A DNA stretch of 60,784 nt, taken from Myxococcales bacterium. Lineage in GTDB: Bacteria > Myxococcota_A > Polyangia > Polyangiales > Polyangiaceae. Location: contig JAJZQG010000016.1 in assembly GCA_021847645.1 (NCBI GenBank), positions 1-60,784 on the forward strand, read 5' to 3'. Position numbers and translations under genes: made by a program. Positions 31,827 through 40,797 of the stretch are shown piece by piece (within the stretch, counting starts at the first letter, position 1; each line of letters starts with the position of its first letter). The notes under the pieces are model-generated. The model made no database searches. It saw only the letters and a program-made list of their open reading frames with translations, and was not told the DNA's origin.

Positions 31827-33560
31827 ATGGGGAGTCGTGGGATTCAAAGGCACCTGCGCGCCTTGACGATCGCCTTGCTGGGCGGCACGGGCTTTCCCTT
31901 GCTGGCGCCTCGCAGCACGAGCACCGCTCGACGCAGGGCACCTTCCGGGCCCCCAACACCTCGCCCGCCGCCGCTCGAATTCCGTCGCTTCTCCGTCACG
32001 CTCTCCGAAGACGGCGGGCTCGAAGAGCTGGTCGACGTGGTCCGCCAGGAGATCGGGCTGCCGATCGAGTCGCTGGAGGTCGCGGCGTTTCTCGAGTCGA
32101 TTGGCGTCTCCAGCGAAATGGCGAAGCGCCGGTACCGTGCGGATAGCGTCTTCGCCCTGGCCAAGGCCGTGCTCAGCCAACTGCGCAAACGCGCCGCCCC
32201 GGACGCACCCTCGCCCAGAATCGCCCCGCCGGCGTCGTCGCTGCTCTCCGATTGGGTCGAGGTCGCCCGCGGGCCCTTGTCGGTCCTGACTGTCGTGGTC
32301 CTGTTCCTGGCCCTGGCAGCCTATCGCCGCTTCGGCGAATGGGGCGACGGCAACATCCTCGCGATGAGCATGGGAATGACCGGGAGCATGGTGCTGGCCA
32401 ACGCGTTCATCCAAGGTGCGGCCCGACGTGGCGCCATCTACGTGAGCCGTGGCAATCCGCGCGCGGCGCTGGCCTTCCTGCTGCGCGTGCTCATGCCTGC
32501 CTCCGCTTGCGTGGTAGTGACAACCGCCGTCTGCTCCGTGCTCGCTGCCCGCTTCGGCCTGCTGACCGCCGACGGTGTGCTGGTGTTCTCCAGCTCGTTC
32601 ATCGTGCTGGCCGGCTTGTGGTTCTTGTCCGGCGTGCTCTCCGTCTTTCAGCTCCAGGCCTGGTTCGGCATGGCTATCGTCTCCGGCCTGGCTTCCGGGG
32701 TGCTGGCCGATCGCCTCGTGGTCCGCTTCAGCCCGCACCACCTGGCCGCCGGAACCGCCGTCGGCATGCTCGTCGCCCTCGCCATCATCATCCATCCGAT
32801 CCGCCGCACCGTGGCCCGCCAAGCCGGCGACTCGCCCCTTCGGGCCCAACTGCCGACCATCCCTTATCTGCTGCACGAGGCCACTCCCTACTTCGCCTAC
32901 GGGGTTCTGTATGTCTCTCTTCTGCTGCTCCCGCACTTGCTCGGCTGGGTCGGACGGCTCCACGGCATGCCCAGGCTGCAGGCCATCTCCACGCTGGAAG
33001 TGGCGCTCACGCTGACCCTGGCTCCCGTCCTGGCGTCCGAAGGGATCGCCGAGCACGCGGCCAGACGCCTGTGGACACATGCCCGTGCAGCGCAAGTCGC
33101 CACGCCCGTCGGATCCAGGTACGTTTTCGGCCGCTCGCTGATCGGCTTCTGGCGTCTGCACTTCGGCGTGTACGTGGCAGTTCTCATCGTCTTGAGCGTG
33201 CTGGCCGATGTGTTCTTCGCGCTCCGCGGCGAACAGCTCGGCCGCCTGCTCCAGCTGTCGACTCCGGAGTTGGTCGCTCCGTTGGCAGAGGCAAGCCTCC
33301 TCGCCTACCTGCTCTTGGGCGCCGGGCTGTTCAACTGCGTTTTCTGCGTCACCCTCGCCCGCCCCCAGGTCGCCGTCCGGTCCACCCTGCTCGGCCTCCT
33401 GGTGACGCTGGCGATCGGGGCCCCCTTGTCGGTGCTTGGCGACTTCACCTGGTGCCTCGTCGGCTTCGTCGCCGGTGCCGGCGCTTTCGCCCTGGTGTCG
33501 TCGTGGGAGACGCTACGCACCCTGGAGAGCGGCGACTACTATTATGTTGCTTCGTTCTAA
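31827..33560 (+). CDS. PelG-like polytopic membrane protein
   Basis: 577-residue inner-membrane protein with about eleven or twelve hydrophobic segments from residue 155 onward, ending in DYYYVASF. By context (divergent from pelF, followed by a PelA-type hydrolase) and topology it is the counterpart of PelG, the Wzx/PST-like protein that works with PelF. It is about 120 residues longer than typical PelG because of an N-terminal soluble domain (about 45-125; ESIGVSSEMAKRRYRADSVFALAKAV), a pattern I remember from N-termini of other membrane proteins but cannot name. Direct similarity to PelG is modest, so a generic flippase remains possible. The ATG has no clear ribosome site. The stop is in frame with, and 21 bases before, the next gene. 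Confidence 0.65.
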   Translation: MGSRGIQRHLRALTIALLGGTGFPLLAPRSTSTARRRAPSGPPTPRPPPLEFRRFSVTLSEDGGLEELVDVVRQEIGLPIESLEVAAFLESIGVSSEMAKRRYRADSVFALAKAVLSQLRKRAAPDAPSPRIAPPASSLLSDWVEVARGPLSVLTVVVLFLALAAYRRFGEWGDGNILAMSMGMTGSMVLANAFIQGAARRGAIYVSRGNPRAALAFLLRVLMPASACVVVTTAVCSVLAARFGLLTADGVLVFSSSFIVLAGLWFLSGVLSVFQLQAWFGMAIVSGLASGVLADRLVVRFSPHHLAAGTAVGMLVALAIIIHPIRRTVARQAGDSPLRAQLPTIPYLLHEATPYFAYGVLYVSLLLLPHLLGWVGRLHGMPRLQAISTLEVALTLTLAPVLASEGIAEHAARRLWTHARAAQVATPVGSRYVFGRSLIGFWRLHFGVYVAVLIVLSVLADVFFALRGEQLGRLLQLSTPELVAPLAEASLLAYLLLGAGLFNCVFCVTLARPQVAVRSTLLGLLVTLAIGAPLSVLGDFTWCLVGFVAGAGAFALVSSWETLRTLESGDYYYVASF

Positions 33561-33581
33561 TGTTGCTGCGAAAGCCCGACC

Positions 33582-34355
33582 ATGTCCCGGTTGAGCGATG
33601 TCAGGAGCTATGCCGTCTACTATCAATACGGCAACATCGAAGCGCTGCGACGCTTCGACCTGATCATCCTGCAGCCCGGCGCGCACTCCGCGGCGGACCT
33701 CGCATCCCTGCGAAGCGGCGGCGCCATCGTCCTGGCCTATCTGTCGGTCGGCGAGGAGCCCGCCACCAGCCCGGCAGCCGAGTGGCACCTGCGCCGTGCC
33801 GACGGCGGCGTCGCGCGCAACCCGGACTGGGGCACGGTCTATGTAGACACGCGGCACCCGGCCTGGCGCCACCACCTTGTCCACGATCGAATCCCGTTCA
33901 TTCGCGAGGCCTTCGACGGCCTCTTTCTGGACACGCTCGACAGCGTGGACCGACTGCCCCATCTGTACCAAGGGACCGTGGGCCTAGTGCGCGCGATTCG
34001 GCGCGCCTGGGACGACGCCGCGCTGGTCGTCAACCGCGGATTCAGCGTGCTCGAGGCGGTCTGCGGCTGCGTGGATGGCGTCGTGTTCGAGTCCTTCAGC
34101 ACCTATGGCAGCTCGGGGGGATACCATGACTGGGCCGGCGGCGCTCTGCGCTACAACGAGACGCAGGCCGCCGGTATCCACGCCTTGCAGCTGCGCCGGC
34201 CTCTCGCTGCGTTCGCGCTCGATTACGCCTCGGCCAGGGACACCCGGCGCGTCGAGCGCGCGGCGCGGCGCGCGCGGCGCTTCGGTCTGCTACCCTATGT
34301 CACCACGGCAGACCTGGGGCAGATATTCTTTTTCCCGGAGACGGTCCGGCCCTGA
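33582..34355 (+). CDS. PelA-type glycoside hydrolase domain protein (GH166/GH114-like)
   Basis: 257-residue stand-alone hydrolase. It matches the N-terminal hydrolase half of PelA: AYLSVGEEP, DGLFLDTLDSVD (with catalytic acids), VVNRGFSVLE, VFESFSTYG, FALDYAS and GLLPYVTT in the expected order of a TIM barrel. PelA's hydrolase is an endo-acting alpha-1,4-galactosaminidase. Here the deacetylase half is absent and is instead encoded at 37555-39630. There is no signal peptide, and the frame is closed by the PelG-like stop codon just upstream, so no longer N-terminus exists; the protein may be cytoplasmic, or exported another way. It is 21 bases from the PelG-like gene and probably in its operon. 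The neighbouring epimerase gene converges. Confidence 0.82.
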   Translation: MSRLSDVRSYAVYYQYGNIEALRRFDLIILQPGAHSAADLASLRSGGAIVLAYLSVGEEPATSPAAEWHLRRADGGVARNPDWGTVYVDTRHPAWRHHLVHDRIPFIREAFDGLFLDTLDSVDRLPHLYQGTVGLVRAIRRAWDDAALVVNRGFSVLEAVCGCVDGVVFESFSTYGSSGGYHDWAGGALRYNETQAAGIHALQLRRPLAAFALDYASARDTRRVERAARRARRFGLLPYVTTADLGQIFFFPETVRP

Positions 34356-34377
34356 CGGCCTGGCCACGCCCACGGAC

Positions 34378-35367
34378 TCACGCGCAGGCCAGCCCGTCGG
34401 TCCGGCGCGCGCGCCACGACTCCATCACACCAACGAGGCTGTCCTCCAGGGAAATCTCCGGACGCCAGCCCGTTTCGCTCCGAAGCTTGCTGGGATCGCC
34501 GATGCTTCTCGGGATGTCGTCGCGACGAACCCGCGCCGCCTCCACGCGCACCTCCACCGGCACCGTCGCGAGCCTCACCAACTTCGTCACCACGCCCTCG
34601 ATCCGCGTTCCGCGACCGCCGCAGACGTTGTAGACCTCACCCGCGCGTCCCCGCGTCACGATCGCCCAATAGGCTTGAACGGCGTCGCGCACGTCCACGA
34701 AGTCGCGCTCCGTGGTGGTGCAGGCCACTCGTATTACGGCCGGCCGCCTGCCCCGTTCGATGGCTACCAGCTGCGAGGCGATGGCCGCGCACACCATGGC
34801 GTCCGGCAGGTCAGGCCCCACCAAGTTGAACGGTCGTCCCACGAATACTTGCAGCTCCGACGTATATCCGTAGGCGAGCACGCGGAGGATCTGCGCGGCC
34901 TTCGTCAAGCCGTAGAGCGAGATCGGGCGCAGGGGCTGCGACTCGGTGATGGGCAGCTCATCGGGCCTGACGATGCCGATCTCCGCGGCGGAGCCGGGCA
35001 CGAATATCTTGGCGTGCCTCGCGCTCCTGGCCGCCGCCCACAACAGGTTCTCGGTCGCCAGGACGTTGCTCGCCCACAGCTGTGCCGGGTCGTCGGACTT
35101 GCATTGGCACGCAAGGTGGAAAATGTAGTCCGGCCGGGCGCGCTTGAGGGCGCCCTCCAGGGCCGCTCCGTCGCAAAGGTCCACGTTCTCCACAGCCACC
35201 CGCGGCCTCAGCTCGTCGAGGGCACGCGTGGGGGCGGCGCGGTCCACGCCGACGACGTCGAGCCCCTGCGAAACGAGCAACCGAGCGAGATGAGGGCCGG
35301 TGAAACCGCAGATGCCGGTGATGATTGCCCGCGGGCGCGCCGCCAAGACGGACCGATTCTTCAGCAT
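34378..35367 (-). CDS. SDR-family NDP-sugar epimerase/dehydratase (GDP-mannose 4,6-dehydratase-like)
   Basis: Extended short-chain dehydrogenase of 329 residues that acts on a nucleotide sugar. The NAD(P) motif is TGICGFTGPHLA (residues 17-28), and the catalytic Tyr-x3-Lys is in SLYGLTKAA, with a Ser in GSAAEIG. FNLVGPDLPDAMV and the C-terminal RRDDIPRSIGDPSKLRSETGW resemble GDP-mannose 4,6-dehydratases and GDP-6-deoxy-4-keto-hexose reductases. Substrate cannot be fixed from sequence. The start at 35367 follows AAGGGGGA by about 5 bases. It is convergent with the hydrolase gene and divergent from the next SDR gene, with about 300 bases between the two starts. Confidence 0.88.
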   Translation of the reverse strand: MLKNRSVLAARPRAIITGICGFTGPHLARLLVSQGLDVVGVDRAAPTRALDELRPRVAVENVDLCDGAALEGALKRARPDYIFHLACQCKSDDPAQLWASNVLATENLLWAAARSARHAKIFVPGSAAEIGIVRPDELPITESQPLRPISLYGLTKAAQILRVLAYGYTSELQVFVGRPFNLVGPDLPDAMVCAAIASQLVAIERGRRPAVIRVACTTTERDFVDVRDAVQAYWAIVTRGRAGEVYNVCGGRGTRIEGVVTKLVRLATVPVEVRVEAARVRRDDIPRSIGDPSKLRSETGWRPEISLEDSLVGVMESWRARRTDGLACA

Positions 35368-35669
35368 GGATTCCCCCTTTGCGTGTCCTTCTGGCGCGCG
35401 GGTCCGAAAGCCCGCGCACCCCATGCGGAGATTCATCATGAGGTCGCCGCTGTGCGGGAGCAAGAGCACGCGCGGCCAGGGCGTGCGCCCGGGACTCGCG
35501 CAGGTGAATGAACTCGCTCGTTCGCACGCGAGGCGCTGGAGGCAATCTCGCTGCCTCGCTCGAGGGCTTGATACGCACCCCGGCGTGGCTAGAACTTGAG
35601 TTTGTAAGAGGGTGTGAGAACGAGTCAGCGGGAGCCTGCGCTCCTAGCACTCCGCCGGAGGTACCGTCT

Positions 35670-36689
35670 ATGCCCACCACGGATCAAGCGCGCAACGATG
35701 GCAGTTACCAGGGTCGAACGGTCGTGGTGACGGGGGCCGGTGGATTCATCGGTAGCCACCTGGTCGAGAGGCTCGTGCGCGAGGGGGCGCATGTCCGGGC
35801 GTTCCTGCGCTACAACTCCCGGGGCGACCCCGGCCACCTCAAGGAGCTCTCGCCCGATGTCCGGGCGGCTGTCGAGATCGTCGCGGGCGACCTGCGCGAC
35901 GCCCGGCGTGTGGCCGAGACGGTCCGGGGTGCCGACTACGTCTTTCACCTCGCCGCGCTGATCGGCATTCCGTACTCCTACGTGACGCCCGACGACGTGG
36001 TGGCAACCAACATCCTCGGAACCCTGAATGCGCTGAATGCGGCCCGGGACGCCGGGGTTCAGCGCATGGTGCACACCTCGTCGAGCGAGGTCTACGGCAC
36101 GGCGAGGTACGCGCCGATCGACGAGGCCCATCCATTGCAGGGCCAGTCGCCCTACTCCGCCACCAAGATCGGCGCCGACAAGTTGGTCGAGAGCTTCCAT
36201 CTGTCCTTCGGGCTGCCCGTCACGACCGTGCGCCCTTTCAATTGCTACGGCCCCCGCCAGTCGGCCCGCGCCGTCATTCCCGCCACGATCGTCCAGGCCT
36301 TGACCGGAGACGTCATCCGCCTGGGCTCCCTGGAGCCCAAGCGCGACTTCACCTTCGTTCGCGACACGGTCGACGGTTTCGTGCGGTGCGCGCTCGCGCC
36401 ACGTTGCCTTGGGGAAGTCGTCAACATCGGGTCCGGTGTCGAAGTGAGTGTCGGCGACATCGTGCAGCAGATCCGGAGCATCGTGGGGCGCAACCTGCCG
36501 GTGGAGACCGACGAGGCTCGGGTCCGGCCGCCGCACAGCGAGGTCTTGCGTTTGCTGTGCAGCCGGCGGAAGGCCGCAGAGCTCGCCGGCTGGGAACCCC
36601 GGGTCCCGATGGCCCAGGGCCTTCGCGAAACGGTGGAGTGGATCGCCGACCACATCGAAGACTACCCCGTCCGCGCTTATGCGATATGA
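35670..36689 (+). CDS. NAD-dependent 4,6-dehydratase/epimerase, LegB-like
   Basis: 339-residue SDR enzyme. It has the NAD motif TGAGGFIGSH (residues 21-30), catalytic Y162 and K166 (YSATKIGADK) and a Ser/Thr-rich active-site strand (HTSSSEVYGTARYAPI). The stretches LIGIPYSY, HPLQGQSPYSA and RPFNCYGPRQSARAVIP are very like NAD-dependent 4,6-dehydratases of the LegB type, which convert NDP-GlcNAc to a 4-keto-6-deoxy sugar; a 4-epimerase role is the alternative. ATG 35670 has CGGAGGT 8 bases upstream. The nucleotidyltransferase gene follows after 61 bases on the same strand, and together they suggest a dedicated sugar-nucleotide supply for the locus. Confidence 0.88.
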   Translation: MPTTDQARNDGSYQGRTVVVTGAGGFIGSHLVERLVREGAHVRAFLRYNSRGDPGHLKELSPDVRAAVEIVAGDLRDARRVAETVRGADYVFHLAALIGIPYSYVTPDDVVATNILGTLNALNAARDAGVQRMVHTSSSEVYGTARYAPIDEAHPLQGQSPYSATKIGADKLVESFHLSFGLPVTTVRPFNCYGPRQSARAVIPATIVQALTGDVIRLGSLEPKRDFTFVRDTVDGFVRCALAPRCLGEVVNIGSGVEVSVGDIVQQIRSIVGRNLPVETDEARVRPPHSEVLRLLCSRRKAAELAGWEPRVPMAQGLRETVEWIADHIEDYPVRAYAI

Positions 36690-36750
36690 CCCGGCGCGTC
36701 CGGACGACCGGACGAGCGCCCGGGAGGGAGACGAGCAAGGGGGGAATGCC

Positions 36751-37545
36751 ATGCACGCCGTGATTCTCGCGGGAGGACTGGGAACCCGCCTCGCACCGTA
36801 CACCACCGTACTGCCCAAGCCGCTCGTGCCGATCTGCGGAGTTCCGATTCTCGAGCTCATCCTGCTGCAGCTGCGCGAGCACGGCTTCCAGGACGTCACC
36901 TTGTGCACGAGGCACATGGCCCGCCTTCTGCTCGCCTACTTCGGCGACGGAAGCCGGTATGGGCTCCGGCTGCAGCACTCGCTCGAGACCGCGCCCCTGG
37001 GCACGGCCGGCCCCCTGGCCCTGCTGCCGCCCTTTCAGGAGCCCGCCCTGGTCATGAACTCCGACGTGGTCAGCACCCTGGACTTCTCCGACCTCTATCG
37101 CTTCCACCGCGCCCACCGAGGCGCCCTCACCGTCAGCCTCTTCACCAAGCCGATGCGCATCGACCTGGGCGTCATCCAGGTCGACGACGGTACCCACGCG
37201 ATTCTAGACTACGTCGAGAAGCCGGAGTTCCGGTTCCGCGTGTCGATGGGTGTCTATGTCGTCGACCCGTCCGTGCGGGCGCTCATCTCGCCCGGCGAGC
37301 GCGTGGACTTCCCCGAGATCGTTCGGCGGCTGCTCGAGCGCAACGAGCGGGTCGTCGGCTATCCTTTCGACGGCTTCTGGGTGGACGTCGGGCAGGCCGC
37401 CGATCACGAGCGTGCCTCGGCGCAGCTCGAGCAGCACTGCGCCCGCTTCCTTCGCCAGGCGCGCATGCTCGCCGCCCAGGATCCGCCGCACCCACCCCAG
37501 CCTTCGGCCGGGCTCGACAGCGAGCCGGTGTCTTCGCCCGTGTAA
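36751..37545 (+). CDS. sugar-1-phosphate nucleotidyltransferase
   Basis: 264-residue enzyme that joins an NTP to a sugar 1-phosphate. The signature LAGGLGTRLAPYTTVLPKPL spans residues 6-25 with the expected G-x-G-T/R and PKP residues, then MNSDVV (metal-binding Asp), FTKP, YVEKPEF and the product-loop DFPEIVRRLLE and WVDVGQAADHE. It resembles the short nucleotidyltransferases (PtmE/mannose-1-phosphate guanylyltransferase type) without a hexapeptide-repeat acyltransferase domain. Strong GGGGGGAA lies upstream of the ATG. The last 35 residues are Pro-rich and not conserved-looking. The CE18 gene begins 9 bases after the stop. Confidence 0.9.
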   Translation: MHAVILAGGLGTRLAPYTTVLPKPLVPICGVPILELILLQLREHGFQDVTLCTRHMARLLLAYFGDGSRYGLRLQHSLETAPLGTAGPLALLPPFQEPALVMNSDVVSTLDFSDLYRFHRAHRGALTVSLFTKPMRIDLGVIQVDDGTHAILDYVEKPEFRFRVSMGVYVVDPSVRALISPGERVDFPEIVRRLLERNERVVGYPFDGFWVDVGQAADHERASAQLEQHCARFLRQARMLAAQDPPHPPQPSAGLDSEPVSSPV

Positions 37546-37554
37546 TGGTGCTCC

Positions 37555-39630
37555 ATGAATCTCGTTGTTCATGCAACTTCATGTGCGCTTTTCGTGCTCG
37601 CCGGCTGCTCCTCCGATCGGGGCACTGCCCCCCAGGGCAGCTCGGCGCGTGCCGTCTGCACGGTCACCGCCATCGCGCCGTCGCCCTACGCGGTCTCGGT
37701 GCGTGAAGCGGCCTTGTCCCCCGCCGTCGGCGTCTCCGCGGCGTCGATCCGCCTCTCGCCCGCAAGCCGCGAGGCGCTGCCCCGTGTGCGCGACGCGAAT
37801 CCCCCGGCACCGGGCAACGGGCGAGCGCTGCCCCGTGACATGAAGCTGCTCGTGATCTCCGCGGACGGCACCGGCTACGACCTGCAATCCCTGCAAGCCG
37901 CCCTCGACCGCCTGGGAATGCCCTACGACCTGATGTCCGCACGCGATACCCGGTTGACGTCATCCATGTTGTGGGACGCCGACCACGGACACTACCAGGG
38001 TATCATCCTGACCACCGGAGATCTCGTCTACTCGACGGCGAACGGCACGTGGGAGAGCGCTTTCGACGACGACGAATGGGCCACGCTACGGCAGTACGAG
38101 GCGGCGTTCGGAGTTCGCCAGCTGTCCGCGTACACGTTCCCCGGGTCCGGCACGACGTACGGCCTGCATTTCGTCGCCGAGGTGGACACCTCTCAAACGC
38201 CGCTGTCCGCGCGTCTCACGGACGCCGGCCGGGCGCTGTTTGCCTATCTGAACCCGCAGGCGAGCATTCCCATCCAGCACGCGTGGACCTACCTCGCGAG
38301 CATCGACGACCCTGCCAGCACGACGCCGCTGTTGGTGACCTCGGACGGCCGGCATGCCATCGCCTCGATTCACACGTACGCGGACGGCCGGAGCAACCTC
38401 GCCGTCACGGCGGCGAACGGGCCCGCCCTGCTCCATACGCTGCTGCTGTCCTACGGGCTTGTCGACTGGGTCACCGGAGGCGTGTTTCTCGGCGAGCGGC
38501 ACGTCAACCTGGGCGTCCAGGTCGACGACGTGCTTCTGGGCGGAGAGATGTGGGACGTGGCGACCGGCTCGCCGTACTCGCCCGGAGGCAAGCTCTTCCG
38601 GATCACCGGCGACGACTACCAGCAGCTGATTGCCTGGCAAGGGAAGCCGCGTCCGCTGGCGCCGGACCTCACGCTCGAGCTTGCCTTCAACGGCAAGGGC
38701 GCCACCGGCGTCTATCACCCCGACACGCTGACACCCGCGGTGCAGGCCGACAGCTCCCCCTTCGATTGGGTCGGCCATACGTACGACCACCGGACGTTGG
38801 ACGACGTTTCCTACCAGGACACCGTGGACGAGCTCCAGCGCAACGAAGAGGTGGCCCGCAATGTCCTGGGCCTGTCCACCGAGGATCGGGAGTCGCTGGT
38901 GCAACCGAGCGTCTCGGGCCTCGAGAATGGCGAGTTCCTGCGGGCTGCTGCGGCGCAAGGAGTCCGCACCCTGGTCTCGGACGCCTCGCTCGCGGAATGG
39001 AACAGCCCATCGTTCAACGCAGGGTTCTACAGCGAATCCCAGCCGGACATCTTCGTCGTGCCCCGTCGTGCGGCGGGGCTGTTCTGCAACGTCTCGACGC
39101 CGGACGAGTGGACGGGACAATACAATGCCATCTACGGGCCCGGCGGCGCGCGCCCCTTCTGGGACCACGACCTGACCGTCGCGGAGATCCTCGAGTTCGA
39201 GTCCAACGTATGGCTGCGCCGGCTGCTCTACTGGGAGGCCAACCCGGGTATGTTCCACCAATCCAACCTGCGGGCCTACGACGCGCAAGGGCACTCCCTG
39301 CTGGGGGACCTGCTCGACGCCACCATCGACAAGTACGCGGCGCTGTTCAGCATGCCCATCCGCTCTCTGCCGTTGCGAGCGGCCGGCGCGCTGATGCAGC
39401 AGCGCATGGCCTACGACGCCGCTGCCGTCTCGGCGACCGTTCTGCCCGCCCCGGAGGCAAGCCCCAGCCGGTGCGTCACCGTCACGCTGGTTGCCAAGGC
39501 CCGGGCCGTCGTTCCGGTGACCGGACTCTCCTACGGAAACCATCGCGAGGTCTATGGCGGCAAGACCATATCCTACGTCGATGTCGAGCCCGGGATCCCG
39601 CTGAGCGTGTCCGACGAGGACTGCCCATGA
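37555..39630 (+). CDS. CE18-type polysaccharide deacetylase lipoprotein (Agd3/PelA deacetylase-like)
   Basis: 691-residue lipoprotein; the signal ends in the lipobox LAGC at about Cys18. The layout resembles Agd3, the Aspergillus galactosaminogalactan deacetylase of family CE18, which also contains the deacetylase half of bacterial PelA. A Rossmann/hydrolase-like part (about 95-300) precedes the deacetylase domain, where LGVQVDDVLLGGEMWD (about 319-334) supplies the Asp pair and GHTYDHRTLD (about 407-416) the two metal-binding histidines of a NodB-like site. Deacetylation would expose cationic galactosamine and make the polymer adhesive. It starts 9 bases after the nucleotidyltransferase stop and its own stop overlaps the GH114 start (ATGA). 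Confidence 0.82.
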   Translation: MNLVVHATSCALFVLAGCSSDRGTAPQGSSARAVCTVTAIAPSPYAVSVREAALSPAVGVSAASIRLSPASREALPRVRDANPPAPGNGRALPRDMKLLVISADGTGYDLQSLQAALDRLGMPYDLMSARDTRLTSSMLWDADHGHYQGIILTTGDLVYSTANGTWESAFDDDEWATLRQYEAAFGVRQLSAYTFPGSGTTYGLHFVAEVDTSQTPLSARLTDAGRALFAYLNPQASIPIQHAWTYLASIDDPASTTPLLVTSDGRHAIASIHTYADGRSNLAVTAANGPALLHTLLLSYGLVDWVTGGVFLGERHVNLGVQVDDVLLGGEMWDVATGSPYSPGGKLFRITGDDYQQLIAWQGKPRPLAPDLTLELAFNGKGATGVYHPDTLTPAVQADSSPFDWVGHTYDHRTLDDVSYQDTVDELQRNEEVARNVLGLSTEDRESLVQPSVSGLENGEFLRAAAAQGVRTLVSDASLAEWNSPSFNAGFYSESQPDIFVVPRRAAGLFCNVSTPDEWTGQYNAIYGPGGARPFWDHDLTVAEILEFESNVWLRRLLYWEANPGMFHQSNLRAYDAQGHSLLGDLLDATIDKYAALFSMPIRSLPLRAAGALMQQRMAYDAAAVSATVLPAPEASPSRCVTVTLVAKARAVVPVTGLSYGNHREVYGGKTISYVDVEPGIPLSVSDEDCP

Positions 39631-40460
39631 GCGGCAACCGGTGGCAGGCAGCAGCTCTGTGCGCCGCGATCGCCGGCTGCCATCCTCCCGAGCAAATTGG
39701 CCCGGACCAACCCGTCCCGGCGGCGACCAACTCGATGATAGCGGCGCCGGCACCGTCCTGGTGGAAGCCGTCCCCCGGCACCGGCTGGCAGATCCAGTAC
39801 TCGGGCGCCATCGACCTGTCGCTTCCAGTGCCCGTCTACGATCTCGACCTGTTCCTGACTCCCGACTCGCTCATCGACCGGCTGCACGCGGCCGGCAAGC
39901 GCGTCATCTGCTACTTCGGAGCCGGCAACTTCGAACCGTACCGCCCCGACGCCGGCCGGTTTCCGGAAACAGTTCTGGGCAAGGGCATCGAGGGCTGGCC
40001 CGGAGAGCGCTGGATCGACGTGCGCCAGCTCGCCGTTCTCGAGCCGGTCATGGCGGCGCGAATCGACCTTGCCGCCCGCAAGCGCTGCGACGCGGTCGAC
40101 CCGGACTGCGTGGACGGCTATGCCGAGTCAACCGGCTTCCCGATCCACTACGAGGACCAGTTGGCCTACAATCGAATGATCGCCGCGGCGGCTCACGCCA
40201 AAGGCCTGGCCGTGGCGCTCAAGAACGATCTCGGTCAGGTCGGTGCGCTCGTCGATGCGTTCGACATGGCGGTCAACGAGCAGTGCTTCGAGTACCAGGA
40301 ATGCGACAAGCTGCTTCCCTTCCCGCGGGGCGGCAAGCCGGTATTCCAGATCGAGTATCGCGGCGATCCGGGGCAGGTTTGCCGGCAGGCCGCGCAGCTG
40401 GGGTTCGACACGGTCTTCAAGCGGCGCGAGCTCGACGCTTTTCGCATCGCGTGCCGTTGA
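39627..40460 (+). CDS. GH114 endo-alpha-1,4-polygalactosaminidase lipoprotein (Ega3-like)
   Basis: 277-residue lipoprotein (lipobox IAGC near residue 18) and then a complete GH114 TIM barrel. Diagnostic stretches are WQIQYSGAID, VYDLDLF, VICYFGAGNFEPYRPDAG, GWPGERWIDVR, DGYAESTGF, LKNDLGQV and NEQCFEYQECDKL, all in family order. GH114 enzymes cut alpha-1,4-linked galactosamine, and the fungal member Ega3 belongs to the galactosaminogalactan cluster. The ATG overlaps the CE18 stop codon (ATGA), so deacetylase and hydrolase are made together, consistent with cutting only deacetylated polymer. Assignment to GH114 is very secure; the polymer is inferred. Confidence 0.93.
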   Translation: MSGNRWQAAALCAAIAGCHPPEQIGPDQPVPAATNSMIAAPAPSWWKPSPGTGWQIQYSGAIDLSLPVPVYDLDLFLTPDSLIDRLHAAGKRVICYFGAGNFEPYRPDAGRFPETVLGKGIEGWPGERWIDVRQLAVLEPVMAARIDLAARKRCDAVDPDCVDGYAESTGFPIHYEDQLAYNRMIAAAAHAKGLAVALKNDLGQVGALVDAFDMAVNEQCFEYQECDKLLPFPRGGKPVFQIEYRGDPGQVCRQAAQLGFDTVFKRRELDAFRIACR

Positions 40461-40797
40461 GAAGGGTCTCCCCCGGCCGAATCCGAACTGCCATGGAGCA
40501 GCTGGGTCGAATCAGATTTATCCAGCCGCCTTGCCCGCGACGATCACTCGCCCGCAAGGCCACCGCGGTGCGCCGTCGCCGAGATCCTCACCAGCAAGCA
40601 GCGAGTGCTGCATGGTGGCACAGCGACGTCCATGGGCTCACAACTTCGTTGGCCGCGTGCGGATCCTTGCTGGACAAGGCGCCCATCCACGTTAGACTCC
40701 GCTCCACGCTGACCGCATGATCGGAATCCACTGGTCCGCGGCAAGCCTGTAGTCGCGTCGGACATGGCTCGACGACCTCTGAGCAAGGGATGGCAGA
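40461..40797. other. non-coding gap before the GH135 gene
   Basis: 337 bases without a credible gene. It holds the candidate promoter at 40671-40698 and otherwise nothing I can identify. Confidence 0.5.
40671..40698 (+). promoter_or_regulatory. candidate sigma-70-like promoter for the GH135 gene
   Basis: TGGACA (40671-40676, 5 of 6 to TTGACA) is followed by a 16-base spacer and TAGACT (40693-40698, 4 of 6 to TATAAT), giving a leader of about 90 bases before the ATG at 40798. This would make the GH135 gene its own transcription unit. Matches are modest, so this is a candidate only. Confidence 0.4.

Noticed and set aside
31653..33161. Reverse open frame opposite the PelG-like gene
   Set aside because: Gln/His/Gly-rich product with no domain; forward strand is a clear membrane protein.
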